In this document: one piece after another, positions 39,480-51,059 of the stretch
Numbering within the stretch: position 1 is the stretch's first letter
Layout of the letters: each line of letters starts with the position of its first letter
Assembly (NCBI GenBank): GCA_940337035.1
Contig: OW679202.1
Location: forward strand, 52,655,763 to 52,719,762
Reading direction: 5' to 3'
Length of the DNA stretch: 64,000 nucleotides
Origin: Agriotes lineatus
Lineage: Eukaryota; Arthropoda; Insecta; Coleoptera; Elateridae
Notes under the pieces: generated by a model
Told to the model about the DNA's origin: nothing
Databases searched by the model: none
What the model saw: only the letters and a program-made list of their open reading frames with translations
Translations under genes and position numbers: made by a program

Positions 39480-40930
39480 ACATCTGTAAAAGATTTTCCC
39501 CAGAACTTTCCTTCCAGGTGGATTTTGTGACAATAAACAATTTTAAAAATCAGAGGAAGATAGTGGTAAAAATATCTTCACGTTCATAGTTTTCAAATAA
39601 AGAAACATTACCGGCGATAGGATTCAAACTTCAGTGCCTGCGAACAAGCCTGCGCATTTGATTTCATTGTTCAGCTGCAGCCCATAGGCAAAGCGAGCGT
39701 TCGGTGCTTGAGCCACCGAGATCCTTCGAATTCCTGCCCTTTTTGTCTCGTACAATATTTAACCTGTATCTGTTGGGTCCAATATTTATCAAGGATAAAG
39801 CCTGCACTTTATATAATTTATTGATTTTTATCTATTTCTCAGTTAAAGTAAATATATACAAAATTTTATTTTTTAAGCTGCTCACCTTGTATATATTTGT
39901 CTGACATTTTCTCGGTTTCATCTGAGGTAGATATATAATGTATCTGTAAAATGTCATCTTCCTCCAACAAATAGTTTTTGAGTTATACAACCAACAGGCA
40001 GGCAGACAGACATATGGAATTGAGAAAACCTCGAATTGAGAAAACCTCTTTTTAATCATCTAGGGACCCTGAAGCGTGAAGATCTGAAGAAATCTCAGAA
40101 GATGATGTTTTCTTGATTACAATACTTTATTCGTCTTTTAGCCGAGGGAAGTAATAAAAACACAAAATTTGTAAAAAACCTTATCCAGAACTTCCCTCGC
40201 AAGTGGACGTTGTGACACTAAATAACTTTAAAATTCAAAGGAAAATAGGGGTAAAAATATCTTCACAACTGTAATAATACTGAAACAATAAAGTGAAAAG
40301 CTTGGAATGCGTATAAATCAATTTCAAATTAAAAAAATACCGGTGATGGGATTCAAACTACAGCGCCTGCAAACGCGAATTTAAATCCGCCCTCTGAACC
40401 ATTCGGCCATCGCGGAGCTTTCCCGGCTTGCCGATGCGCGGCTGTATTTAAGAGAATAGACTTTTTGTTCACGTTTTTTTTTAGTCGTTTTCACATTACT
40501 CTGTATCTGTTGGACCCCATTTTCGACAAATGTCAAGCCAGACCTATATGCACATTATTGCTTTTATATATTTCTCAGTGAACGCAAGAATAAACAAAAT
40601 TTAATTTTGTAAGGTGCTCACCTTGTATAAATTTGTCCGACATTTTTTTGGTTTCATGCCAGGTAGACATATAATCTGCATGCACAATATCGTCTTGCTC
40701 CAACTATTTTCAAATAAAAAAGAATTACCGGTGATGTGTTTCCCACTACAGCGCTTGCAAATGCGAATCTAAATCCCGCCTCTGATCCATCGGGCCATCG
40801 AGAAGCTCTCCTGGCTTGGTGATGTGAGGGCTGTATTTAAGAGGACGGACTTGCTGTTCACACTTTTTGATTCTTTTACGACAGTCTCTATATGTGTTGG
40901 GCCCCATTTTCGACTAGTGGAGGGTTACAA
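39480..40930 (-). repeat. Diverged tandem repeats with tRNA(Leu/Ser)-like modules
   Basis: A unit of a few hundred bp recurs about three times (around 39590-39800, 40340-40560 and 40720-40920). On the minus strand each has an A-box-like TGGCCGAATGG (clear in the middle copy, degraded in the others) and a B-box-like TTTGAATCCC next to TACCGG. Spacers share text such as GGGGTAAAAATATCTTCAC and CTGTATCTGTTGG. This resembles a tRNA-derived SINE or tRNA pseudogene amplified in tandem. Confidence 0.6.
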
Positions 40931-41337
40931 TTAGGTTTTTGTAATTTTACTGTAAATTGGGAAAGAATATTCAAATAACAATTGGCAGATCTTTTTTACC
41001 AATAGCAGACTTATTTATGTAGGTAATGGTTTTGAATTTTTTCGTATTAAAATTAGCAAGCCGTATAAATGTTTGTATAAGAACTTTTTAAAGGACAGGA
41101 ATTTGACTAAGAAAATGTATTGGAAAGCATGTTTTACTTAAAAACTTTTTAGTTTCTCTAGTTTTTTCGTAAAACCAATAGTTTTTGTACAAAAAAATAA
41201 AGGCATTATGGGTTGCCAATTTCAACCCCTTCAAGCTATACATACTTTTTTTAAATCATATATTATAGTCTTTTTTCAACTTGATTCAGAGCAGATTGTG
41301 ACTTCTAATATATTTTACAGTGTACTAATCCATCCAT

Positions 41338-41697
41338 GCCCGGCTCCATAGCTCAGTGGTTAAGTATTCTGATTACTGATCTAAGGGTCGAGAGTTCGAT
41401 CCCAGATCCCGGTGAGGTTTTTAAAAAATAAGTAAAAAATGCTGATGAAAACCTCTACAGAATGCCATCATTCGGAAGTGATGTAAAGCCGTGGGTCCCT
41501 TGTTACTACGACTTGTAGCCTGTAACAGATCCCTTGTTAGGGTTGGAACTTCTTAGTATTGGCAAAATTCAAAGTCGGACTAAGGTAATTGGTACTCTGC
41601 ATGCCTAGACCCTGTCCACGGGTTGGCAAAAAGGGCCTATGAAGGCCTACTTGCTTGACATCAGTCTCCCCACAACAAATACTAACTAACTAACTAA
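41338..41697 (+). mobile_element. tRNA-derived SINE
   Basis: The head (41338-41412) has an A box (TAGCTCAGTGG) and a B box (GAGTTCGATCCC), with tRNA-like spacing. A body (CCATCATTCGGAAGTGATGT, GGGTCCCTTGT) and an ACTAACTAACTAACTAA tail follow. This is a typical insect tRNA-SINE layout. It is not a functional tRNA, because the 3' acceptor half does not pair. Confidence 0.85.
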
Positions 41698-42025
41698 TCG
41701 AACCTTAAAAATATTATAACATCACTTTTGACAGCTGTTTGAACACTGCAAAAGTTATTACAAGGTTTTGTAAAATATATCTTCAAAGTGCCAAAAAAAG
41801 CTGACAAAAGAAACTAAGCAAGCGATTCATTATTGCTTTCGTTTAATGACAAATATCTGAAAAAAGGAGTTCTGAGTTACCTTGCTAACTTCATTTGTAA
41901 CCATCATCAAAATCTGGTATTGAACGATTTGCTATATACACTCTTACAAAAATGTATGGTCATGGCCTGCTCTGAGTCATCTTGGAAAAAGATGGAAATT
42001 AAGTCATTTCAGTTATACCCTATAT

Positions 42026-42847
42026 TATACCCGATGACAATGAGACCGGGGCCATGCTTCTATCGTCTTTATTTGTAAATCGATTTGAATAAAATGTTAT
42101 ATGAAGATACTAGACATAATTTCTGATTGGCTGATAGATATAGTTAAAATAGCCCACTTGCGATTTCCCCGGAAATAACACCAACTTTGATTTTTTAAAT
42201 AGATCAACTTGTATATTTTATGTTTTTCGAAATCTACGACTCGAATTACATACAAAATTTTAATTTTTTAAGCAAAAAATGCTTTTCTTCAAATTTTATT
42301 TTTTATCATAGAAGGCCATGACTAGAGAAAATCTGTTCCAAATGACTAGCAACTCATAATAATAGCTATTCTATCAATTTAGGTCAATAACAAACCCTTA
42401 ATAAAAGTATAAAATTTGCTAAACATGTTTTTTAAGAAAGTCACTTTTTTAGATGGCCACTACTAAAGGCCACCTTGTCATTAGACAGCCAATTTAATTA
42501 CCAATCTAACATTATGCATTATGCACTATTTTATCTTTATCTAAAACTGCAAAATAATTTATAAACTATTTTTTTAAATATTTTTGTGTAATACTTAAAC
42601 GAATTTGGCAAAATCATTGTATGTAATTTAAGTTGTAGCTTCCGAAAAACATAAAATATATAGGGTGCTTCATTTAAAAAATCAAAGTTAGTGTCATTTC
42701 CGGCAAAACCGAAAGTCTGCCATTTTTATTACATTTGTGTATCAATCCGAAATTATGTCTAGTATCCTTGTATCAAATTTTATCCAAATTCATTCATAGC
42801 TGAAGGAGAAAGATGCATGACCCCGGTTCCATTGTCACCCGGTATAC
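42026..42847. mobile_element. Fold-back element, about 0.8 kb
   Basis: The left end (about 42026) reads ACCCGATGACAATGAGACCG; the right end (about 42847) reads CCATTGTCACCCGGT, its inverted match. Arms of about 250-350 bp mirror each other, for example TACTAGACATAATTTC at 42107 and its complement near 42760. TATA-type sequence borders both ends. No coding content. Confidence 0.78.
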
Positions 42848-43330
42848 CAGATCCGGAAACGATGCGGCGTGGAAGATATTTGTAAAACTATGAAAGTTAC
42901 CTAGCATGTGCTTATATAAAAGTTGCACATTAGAAAAATGTTTTTATTGTACAGGATGGCTCACAAAAGTGTGACAACCAAACTTACTCCTTTTTCAAAT
43001 AGAATGCTCTATAGTTGAATATAATATAAAGTTGTGTGGGTCTAAAGTTAACGATTATGGTGATAATGATGGTTTTATTTAAAAGGACTGAATTTCATGC
43101 TCGAAGTAAAAGAAAAGATGTAAGTAAAAAAAACGTTAGAAAAAATGATGTTTTTTGTGAATTACGTACCTTACGAGTGAGAAATGGTGTCTCTGAGCAT
43201 TGATGCTATATATATTGCCCAAAATTTGAAAATTCAATAATTTCGAATTTTTTAAACCGAACACCCTGTATATCTGTATTTTTGAAAACCCTTCTAACTA
43301 GCTTTCTTTTAATATCTTATTTCATATTGC
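42848..43330. repeat. Half of a fold-back element related to 46913-47838
   Basis: It begins CCAGATCCGGAAACGATGCG directly at the edge of the preceding element and follows the left arm of the 46.9-kb element (GGAAGATAT, ACTATGAAAGTTAC, TACAGGATG.CTCA). It reaches the ACACCCTGTATAT centre near 43265. No inverted partner arm was found downstream. Confidence 0.65.
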
Positions 43331-43339
43331 TAAATTCCA

Positions 43340-44510
43340 CCGTTTATTCTATTATATACGAGTTAAACCATAAAAACAATCTTTGCTTCTTTTAAGATTT
43401 GTAATTCAAAATTCAACCATTATTAACTCAAGAGATAAGAATCACGAAAAAACGAGAAATAAAGAAGTATTAAATTATATCTAGCATCAAATGAGATTAT
43501 ATTAAATTTCCCTATATTTCTCCTTGTTGTTGAATATGATTGAACCTAGAAATAATCTAAATTAATAGTTTTGTTTTTTAACTATTAAAGGGTGGCATGC
43601 GAAATGAAATCCTAATATCATTTAAGAAAAAGGCAAATAGAAACAGAAAGACAATACGCAGCGCCAGGCGCAAAATTTGCGGCGATTATATAAAAAAAAA
43701 GTAAACAAACGATTTCCGAAATTAGACCGTGTCATTATCAAATCCTGAGACTCTGGGTGAAACCTTGAGAGGTGGTCACTCTAATGCATCCGATCAAAAT
43801 TTCAAACTAGATGGTTTACCTCGTAAAATTCTAGTGGATAGTTGATGGAAGTCCCGAGATAAATGTACTCATAGATACACTTTTTAAGCAGTATGCTACA
43901 GCTAATCTGTTTTTGTTAGCATTTTTTGGAATTTTTTTTTTTTCTGTTTATTTGTATTTCGATCAAACACGTTCAATTTCATATTTCAGATGCTGCAATC
44001 AGAATAATTACTTCCTTAGTTTACTTTAACGTGCGTGATATCGTAATCTGCATTCCAAAAGTATGAATAAATTATTTATCTGCATAGAAAGTTGAGACAC
44101 TTAATAGCATTGTGTCCGCCCACGTTTATCAATCGCGCGTCGCATAACGTTGCTTTAAACATACCTTTAAATGACTCAGACGGTTGCAGGGATTTTATCT
44201 AGTAATATTGTAAAACATGCGAACAAACCAGGCACAGGGCCGTAGTCACAGGGGGGCTGGCCGGACTGACCCCTGTTAAAATTTATTTAAGCTGTGGTAA
44301 AAAACATCGGGCTTAGATCTAAAATATGACCGATCAAGGTTTTCATATTATTGTGCAATGTTCATTGGATCTTTTAGATAAAGTTATGGACAGAGAAGCG
44401 AAACTACTATGTTTATACAAAATGCTCTCTTATTTGTCAGATCCAATAAACATTTACTCTTTGGAATTGTTGAGTCATATAATTACTGCTTCCTTTATCA
44501 CGTCAGAATA
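43340..44510. other. No recognised gene
   Basis: AT-rich. A 63-codon plus-strand frame (44326-44517) lacks any motif I know. A CAGGGGGGCTGGCCGGACTG segment near 44250 is GC-rich but unassigned. Confidence 0.4.
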
Positions 44511-44519
44511 TTGGTAGAA

Positions 44520-44845
44520 ATGAAGGTAAAGATAAAGGTTTAGGTTCAGGGTCATTTCAATTCTCGCAACTGGGGGCGGATTGCTATAGGGACCTTGCGT
44601 CCTTCTTCGGCCAATAACAGGAATTTTAGTATGGGCGAGAGAAAGAAGTGGTGGAGAATGGACGACAGGCCAGGAAATGTGAAAAAGTACTGCTTCAGCA
44701 TTCGCCTCAGAGAAAGCGGTACTCTATTGACTCAGGAAAACCATCTAAAAACCTCAATCAGAACAGACGGCCACTGGAATCGAACCCATGACCTCCCGAA
44801 TGCTAAGCAGACGTGCTAACCACTAGTACACAGAGCTCGGTGGTG
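44520..44845 (-). mobile_element. tRNA-derived SINE, minus strand
   Basis: Read on the minus strand from about 44845, an A-box-like region (TACTAGTGGTTAGCACG) is followed by a B box (GGGTTCGATTCCAGTGG). A SINE body runs down to about 44520. The family differs from 41338-41697. Confidence 0.65.
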
Positions 44846-44849
44846 GAAA

Positions 44850-46900
44850 AAAATTATAAGGGTTTTATTTGTAATACTGCCAGTTGTTAACCAGTAAAAA
44901 CACGCACCTCATAACAAAATTACATGAATTTCGACAATTAGAGTTTAGTAATCCAGTAAGCAAAGAACGTATTTTCAGTTGGTATAAGTAATGTTTAATA
45001 ATAGCCCACTTCATTTTTCTTTTGAAAAATAGTTTAAATATTTATTTTTAAGTACTTATTACACTACTGTCACTGGAAGAACTAGCAGTGGTTAAAAATT
45101 GCCCTTTGCTTAACAAACCAGATGCGGATCTCTTTACGGATTTCTTTAAACAAAGAGAAAACTTCAAGAAAACATGCACCAGCGGTACCAATTACATTTT
45201 CCAAATTACGATGTACGGTATTTGCGACAGTTACCTTAACTTTATTTGACAACTGTTTGAGCGTCGGGATTCGAAAAAACAAAGTACATATTTGAAAATG
45301 ATGTTCATAAAGCTTGGAACTCAAAATCAGAACTGGTTTTGCGCAAATTTTATAATAGGAGGTATGACGATTGCCTTATCTTCAAATGGGTTTTTTTCTT
45401 TGATCGCAAAATCGCTGGGAATCACAAGGTGTATTTTATGTCACAGTTTTTCTGAAAAATTGTGGATTTTTTTAAAGTACAGTACTATAATGAACAGTTT
45501 GTCTATCAACAGCTTCAGTTTCAAAAACAAGAGTACTGCGGTATTTAGAGACTGGCTGCACCCGCACAATTTTCTGAATTAACTTCGTTTGACAGATGCT
45601 CCAGGATTAACATGGAGTCAATATTTTAGCATTAAGAACTTAACGTAGCATTTTTTATGTTACGCAGTTTACCCATACACACGGTATACAAAGTAAGCCC
45701 AATCGGGGACGATAAAAAGTAGCACATATAAGCAGTCAGTCAGTCACAACATACGTTTATATGTTCAGGATTGGAATTATTTACTATAAAATTGATTCAG
45801 ATATTTTAATTTATTATTTTCAATAAAATCGACGACTGTATGTTGTTTGAAATTACAATAATTCGTTTTTACAATTTTTTTTAAATTAGGAGTTCAAAAA
45901 CTGGCACACGTGTATTTTTGTTTTACATGCGGTTCATATCTTAGATCTTATTGTAACCCCCTTATACATTTATTAATTTTATTTTTTCCCATAATCTTCT
46001 AAATCACTGCTACGCCACTGATTAGTCTCATTTGTTTGAAGGTTGGATTGCGGCGTTGTCAGTTAAACGGTTCTGCGGCTAGCTGTAGGTATTCAGACCT
46101 TGCCAAATATCAGCACAACACTCTTGAAAGGTTGCTATAATATTTTTGCACACATTAAATTATTATGTACTAGTTTATGATCAAAAATGTAATGCTGGTG
46201 TTAAATTAATAAGGAAACGTTTAACTGTCAAGTTATCTCATTATTAAATTAATTTTTAAAATAGAACTGACAACACTGTTATTTTCTCATGGTAGGGGAA
46301 CCCTGTGTTGGTACTACGCTTACAACGTGAAGTAATACGGTGTTAGGCTGTATTACCGGCAATTGAATTGGCTCGCAGAAATTGAGAAGATAACCTGTGC
46401 GGTGTTCTTGTGCAACAAGTAGACGGTTAATATTTACTGCAGAAACAGAGGTACGTAACACTGACTAACTTAAATATTTTAATGTGAATGCGGATCTAGA
46501 AAATATACATTAACCCTCCATCACACGGGCGATGTATTATGTCGTAGTCACCTGAGAAAAACGGCTACCTACTTTATAAAACTTTATAAAACGCGCCACA
46601 ATCTAAAATCTGCACTCTTTTTATTATTTTAGAATCTGGCTAGTGTTTTTAGCCGTTTTATGAACTGGCCGATTCAGAAACAGCCACATTCTCAATACCA
46701 AATGGAATTAAAAACTTTCTTTTTATAATAAAAACAAGACCAACAAACTAATTGTTACACCTGATTGTGTTACAGTAAGTACACATTTTTAGTACCTAAT
46801 TAAACAATTGCCTTGATAAGGTTAATGGTAGATTATTTTACTACAACTACTGATTTATTTGTTAATTTCTAATTCTATTCGCTACTACCTGATGAACCCA
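44850..46900. other. No confident gene; short unclassified frames
   Basis: Two overlapping frames (45082-45324 minus; 45292-45582 plus) have no recognisable motif and are not called. The rest is AT-rich, non-coding and has no repeat structure I could define. Confidence 0.4.
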
Positions 46901-46912
46901 TTACATGTATAC

Positions 46913-47838
46913 AGGATCCGGCAACGATGCGAGGGTGGAAGATATATCTAAAAACTATGAAAGTTACATAAATATCACTTATATAAAAGTTATAAGTATG
47001 AAGGAGGGTGCACATTACTAAAATAGTTTGATTATACAGGATGTCTCAAAAAAGTGGCAAATCAAACCTGCCTTTATTTAATGTAATCTCCTATATTCAG
47101 GTAGCTTAAAAGTTTTGATTTGAAATACTAGTAATTTTTATGTAAAGTTGTATGGGTCTAGCAACAACTGTTTTGGAGATACTAACGATTTTAAGCAAAA
47201 CATGCTGAACGTTAGGCAGCTGCTCTTTTTGGCGAATTACTTTTACAGTTTAAAATAGTGGGTGTGGGCATTAATGCTATACATAGCGCTCAAATTTAAT
47301 CATTTCGGATTTTTTAAATAGAACACCCTATATATTTTTATATTTTTAAAAAGCCCTTTAAATGAGCTTTCTTTTGATATGTAACTTCATATCCCTAAGT
47401 TCAACTGTTTTTCAGATATGCGTATTTTAGCAAAAAACAATTAAAGCCCTTCAAGATGTTTTATTTCAAGGGATGACAAGCAAACGCTATTAAAAACCAG
47501 GTTTAGATATTAAAAATTGAGCCGTTTTTGAAACTAGAAATAACAAAACATGAAAAAACGAAATTCAGAATTTGTTTGCTTAAAATCGTTAGTATCTCCA
47601 AAACAGTTGACGCTAGACCCATACAACTTTATATGAAAATGATTAGTATTTAAATTCAAAAAGTTTTAAGCTACCTAAATACAGGGCATTTCATTTAAAA
47701 AAGGGTATAATCAAAGCTATTATAATAATGTGCACCACCTTCTTACCTACTACTTTTATACAAGTGATATTTTTGTAACTCTCAAAATTTTAGAAATATC
47801 TTCCATCCCCGCATCGTTGCTGGACCCTGTATACCTTA
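46913..47838. mobile_element. Fold-back element, about 0.93 kb
   Basis: The left end reads ACAGGATCCGGCAACGATGC and the right end, inverted, ACAGGGTCCAGCAACGATGC. Arms of about 360-420 bp (46913-47330 and about 47480-47838) share GGAAGATAT, TAAAATCGTTAGTATCTCC and the text in between, in opposite orientation. TATA borders both ends. Non-coding. Confidence 0.82.
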
Positions 47839-47839
47839 A

Positions 47840-49040
47840 AGTGGTGTGACTTGTTACCAAATTTCATGAATCGAAGGCTGTAGCTAACAGGCAACATTCA
47901 TAAGTTTCTCCATACAAAATATATTGCGGACTACTTTGGCATTTGAGGAACGCAATTCACTGTAGCAAAAATAAATATGTCCCCCAATTTAGGAGCAAAA
48001 ATATATAGCAGGGTTGGTATTTTCCGCCCCACGATGGGTCCTATATATATATAAACACCAGATAACTTGCTGCTCTCAGAAATGTGCAAAAGTATGTTTA
48101 GTGTTCTTACCTGTTTACTCTTTTAATATTATTTTGTCTTTTGGCAAATTAACTAATACATAGACATAACATTTTACGGAAACAGGAACATTATGAACCA
48201 AAGTTTCACACTTTCATGTTGTTGGTTTTCTAAATCTGAATAGATTTCAACACTATAGTCATCATCACTGTCCACAGTTAAGATTTGTTCATGAACATCG
48301 CTCTCTGAGAAGGTATCAGATAGAACAGGTTTAAATTGTTTGTGCTTCTGCTGTATAATTTCTTCAGCGGATGGTGAAGATACTTGGAAGTCTTCGTGCA
48401 ATGAGGCACTATCAGACAGAGCAAGCTTCTTTTTTTCTTTCCGAGATTGCTGTACTCATTGCTGAATTTAATTCACCCTGTATAATATTGGTTGTAAGAT
48501 TATAAACATTACTGTAAAGAGTATCAACATCACCAAATCTTCACCATTAGCAAACAGTAAATAAAATTTTCTTCATGGATGTAGAAATTATAATATTATA
48601 ATATAACATAATGAAAATTTCTTTAGGCAGACACAAATTGATCCATTTAATAAATATGTCTGCTGAAGAGGACAGTATAGTGTAACGTGAAACTACTATA
48701 CAGGGTGTAAATAAATTGGCAACAAAGCTACATGCAGCGATATTCTTTATACATTCCGAGTCGAAGACCTTAATACTTTTTTTTTAATATACATTATAGC
48801 AGCTCAGCAATGGTTGCTATACATGGTAAAGTTAAAATGAATATATAACATTATTCATCACGAGTGAGGTCCATGCGGCCTCTAACAATAGTAATTTTAG
48901 CAGTAAAGGGTTGCTTTGTTATTATCATTTTAGTTGAAACTGTTTTATGAGCACATGTCATGGCTGGTAATCAGTTCACTATAAGCAATTATTATTGCTA
49001 TTATTATTACTCACTTTTGTTCACTATGGGTACCAATAGG
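47840..49040. other. Mostly non-coding; one acidic minus-strand frame
   Basis: A minus-strand frame (48401-48174) encodes MHEDFQVSSPSAEEIIQQKH and a Ser/Asp-rich stretch (VDSDDDYSVEIYSDLE). It could be an exon or transposon fragment and was not identified. A CAGGGTG motif near 48700 marks repeat debris. Confidence 0.35.
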
Positions 49041-49326
49041 ATATTATTATTCACCATCACTTGAAAGCAGGTCTCTGGCTAGCTTCCTTTTTAATTTGGT
49101 GTGTCTTGTCTTTGAGCCCATTTGAAAGTATACTGCTCCATTGCATTGGTCTAGATTTTGTAAAATTTCCTGGATGTTTTGGTAATAAATATTAGCTTCT
49201 CTGTGTGGTTGTATATTTCTAACAAACCATTCTGCATCAGTGATGGTGCGCAATACCTTATTTTGTAGGATTTGTAATTTATTGATGTTTATAATGGTAG
49301 GTTCTTCCGGGGGGGTTATGCCATGG

Positions 49327-50043
49327 TCATGGATTTGAACTTGACGTTTCGCTGCTCATACTCCTGGTTATATACCGAGGAGTCGTTACTGTTGGCTGCT
49401 CATGCAGATCTTGTATATTATTGGGACTTGTCGTTTTTTTGCTTGGTTGCTCATGTGAAACTTGTTTGTGGATGTATTGGTTTTGCAGAGCTACCTTCCA
49501 TGTGTTACTAAGACGGTAGCCGTCTTCTCGATTGAAATTGTTTGGATTTATAATAATTTCAAGGAATTTCCGAATAACACAAGGAAAGTATTTTTTAGTC
49601 CTGCCTAGTATGTTTACAGAGTCGTAATTTATTCTGTGGTCTCCTGGTCCTAATAAGTGTTCTGCGATGGCTGATTTTTGTGTATTTCCAAGTCGTGTGT
49701 GGCTCTGGTGTTCTTTTATTCGACATTGGCTGCATCTTTCCTTTTGTCCGATGTAAGATTGGCCACAAGTACATTGGAGCTGGTCAACGCCTTCTATCTG
49801 TAGTCTGGGCAAAGAATCTTTGTTAGAGGGGATCAATTGTTCCACCTTTCTTATTGTACCATAACAGACCCCGATGTTTTTCTTATCTAAGACCTTTCTT
49901 ATTCTGTCGGTTACCCCGGCGATGAAAGGTAGGCAGGCGTAATTAATAGGTTCTTTTGGTTTTATGATGTATTGGCATGCTTTCAGAATTGTACGTGAAG
50001 AATTCTGAGCAATTCGTGGATACATTGGCTCAGTTAGAAGCAA
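49327..50043 (-). CDS. Penelope-like element, C-terminal GIY-YIG endonuclease part
   Basis: Minus-strand open frame of 238 codons. INYACLPFIAGVTDRIRKVL and NIGVCYGTIRKVEQLI lead into the GIY-YIG nuclease: LQCTCGQSYIGQKERC, CRIKEHQSHTRLGNTQKSAI and AEHLLGPGDHRI. NNFNREDGYRLSNTW is the conserved Penelope C-terminal motif. The nuclease nicks the target for retrotransposition. The RT part expected upstream is missing; instead an oppositely oriented Penelope RT begins at about 49990-50050. No stop interrupts the frame, but the truncation makes it non-functional as an element. Confidence 0.88.
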   Translation of the reverse strand: MLLTEPMYPRIAQNSSRTILKACQYIIKPKEPINYACLPFIAGVTDRIRKVLDKKNIGVCYGTIRKVEQLIPSNKDSLPRLQIEGVDQLQCTCGQSYIGQKERCSQCRIKEHQSHTRLGNTQKSAIAEHLLGPGDHRINYDSVNILGRTKKYFPCVIRKFLEIIINPNNFNREDGYRLSNTWKVALQNQYIHKQVSHEQPSKKTTSPNNIQDLHEQPTVTTPRYITRSMSSETSSSNP

Positions 50044-51055
50044 CGGACCAGGACATGTTGGTCAGTTTTGGTGTGAAATCCCTGGTCACCAACGTACCAG
50101 TAGAAGATTCAGTAAATCTTATACAACAATGCTTCGTTCCTCAAGGACTCTAAGAAGACGTCCCAGAGTTAGTAACGATGTGCCTCACGACGACCTACTT
50201 TCTTTGGGAAGGAATGTACTACGAGCAAAAGGGAGCCGCTATGGGATCCCCGTTATCTCCAGTCATTGCTAACATATTTATGGAAGCCTTTGAAGAAGAA
50301 ATTATTCAGTCCAGCCATCTCAAACCTAAATGCTGGTTCTGCTACGTCGATGACACTTTCATTATATGGTCCCTTGGAAAAGCAGCTCTTGAAGTTTTCT
50401 TGGCATACTTAAACAAACACCATTCCAAAATAAGATTCACTATGGAAACTGCAGAAAATGGACGCCTACCTTTCCTGGACGTGTTAGTAAAACGAACCGC
50501 TAACAACAGATTAAGCCATACAGTGTATCAAAAGAAGACTCCCACTAACTGCTGTCTGCATGCTTCGTCTCATCATCATCCCCCACAAAAGAGAGCATTG
50601 ATCAAGACTCTTATTCATCGGGCCAAAGCTATTTGTGACGAGAACAGTAAACCACAAGAACTGAAACATGTGGAAGAAGCTTTACATAGGAATGGCTAGA
50701 GTCGATGAGACATCAAGAAAGCGTATCAATACATCATAAAACTGAAAGAACCTAAACCGGGGTAACCGACATAATAAGAAAGGTCTTAGATAAGGAAAAC
50801 ATCGGGGTACAATAAGAAAGGTTAAACAATTGATCCCCTCAAACAAAGATTCTCTGCCTGGACTACAGACAGAAGGCGTTTACCTGCTCCAACGTACTTG
50901 TGGCCAATCTTACATGGGACAAACGGGAAGATGCATGCAATGTCGAATAGAAGAACACCAGAGCCACACACGACTTGGAAACACACAAAAATCAGCCATC
51001 GCAGAACACTTAAAAGTACCAGGGGACCATAGAATAAATATTACTCCGTAAACAT
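49990..51055 (+). pseudogene. Penelope-like element, RT plus GIY-YIG, plus strand
   Basis: From about 49990 the plus strand reads NSEQFVDTLAQLEATDQDML and SFGVKSLVTNVPVEDSV. RT follows at 50178-50699: KGAAMGSPLSPVIANIFME, catalytic WFCYVDDTFIIW, GRLPFLDVLV and RLSHTVYQKKT. After stops and a deletion, the GIY-YIG part returns at 50830-51051 (CGQSYMGQTGRCMQCRIEEH, RLGNTQKSAIAEHL) and ends abruptly. Its nuclease is close to that of the minus-strand copy. Confidence 0.88.
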
Positions 51056-51059
51056 ACTA

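Noticed and set aside
39480..40930. CRISPR array
   Set aside because: Repeats are long, diverged and tRNA-like, not short identical repeats with uniform spacers; the genome is eukaryotic.
41338..41412. Functional tRNA gene
   Set aside because: A and B boxes are present, but the acceptor arms do not pair convincingly and a SINE body and tail follow.
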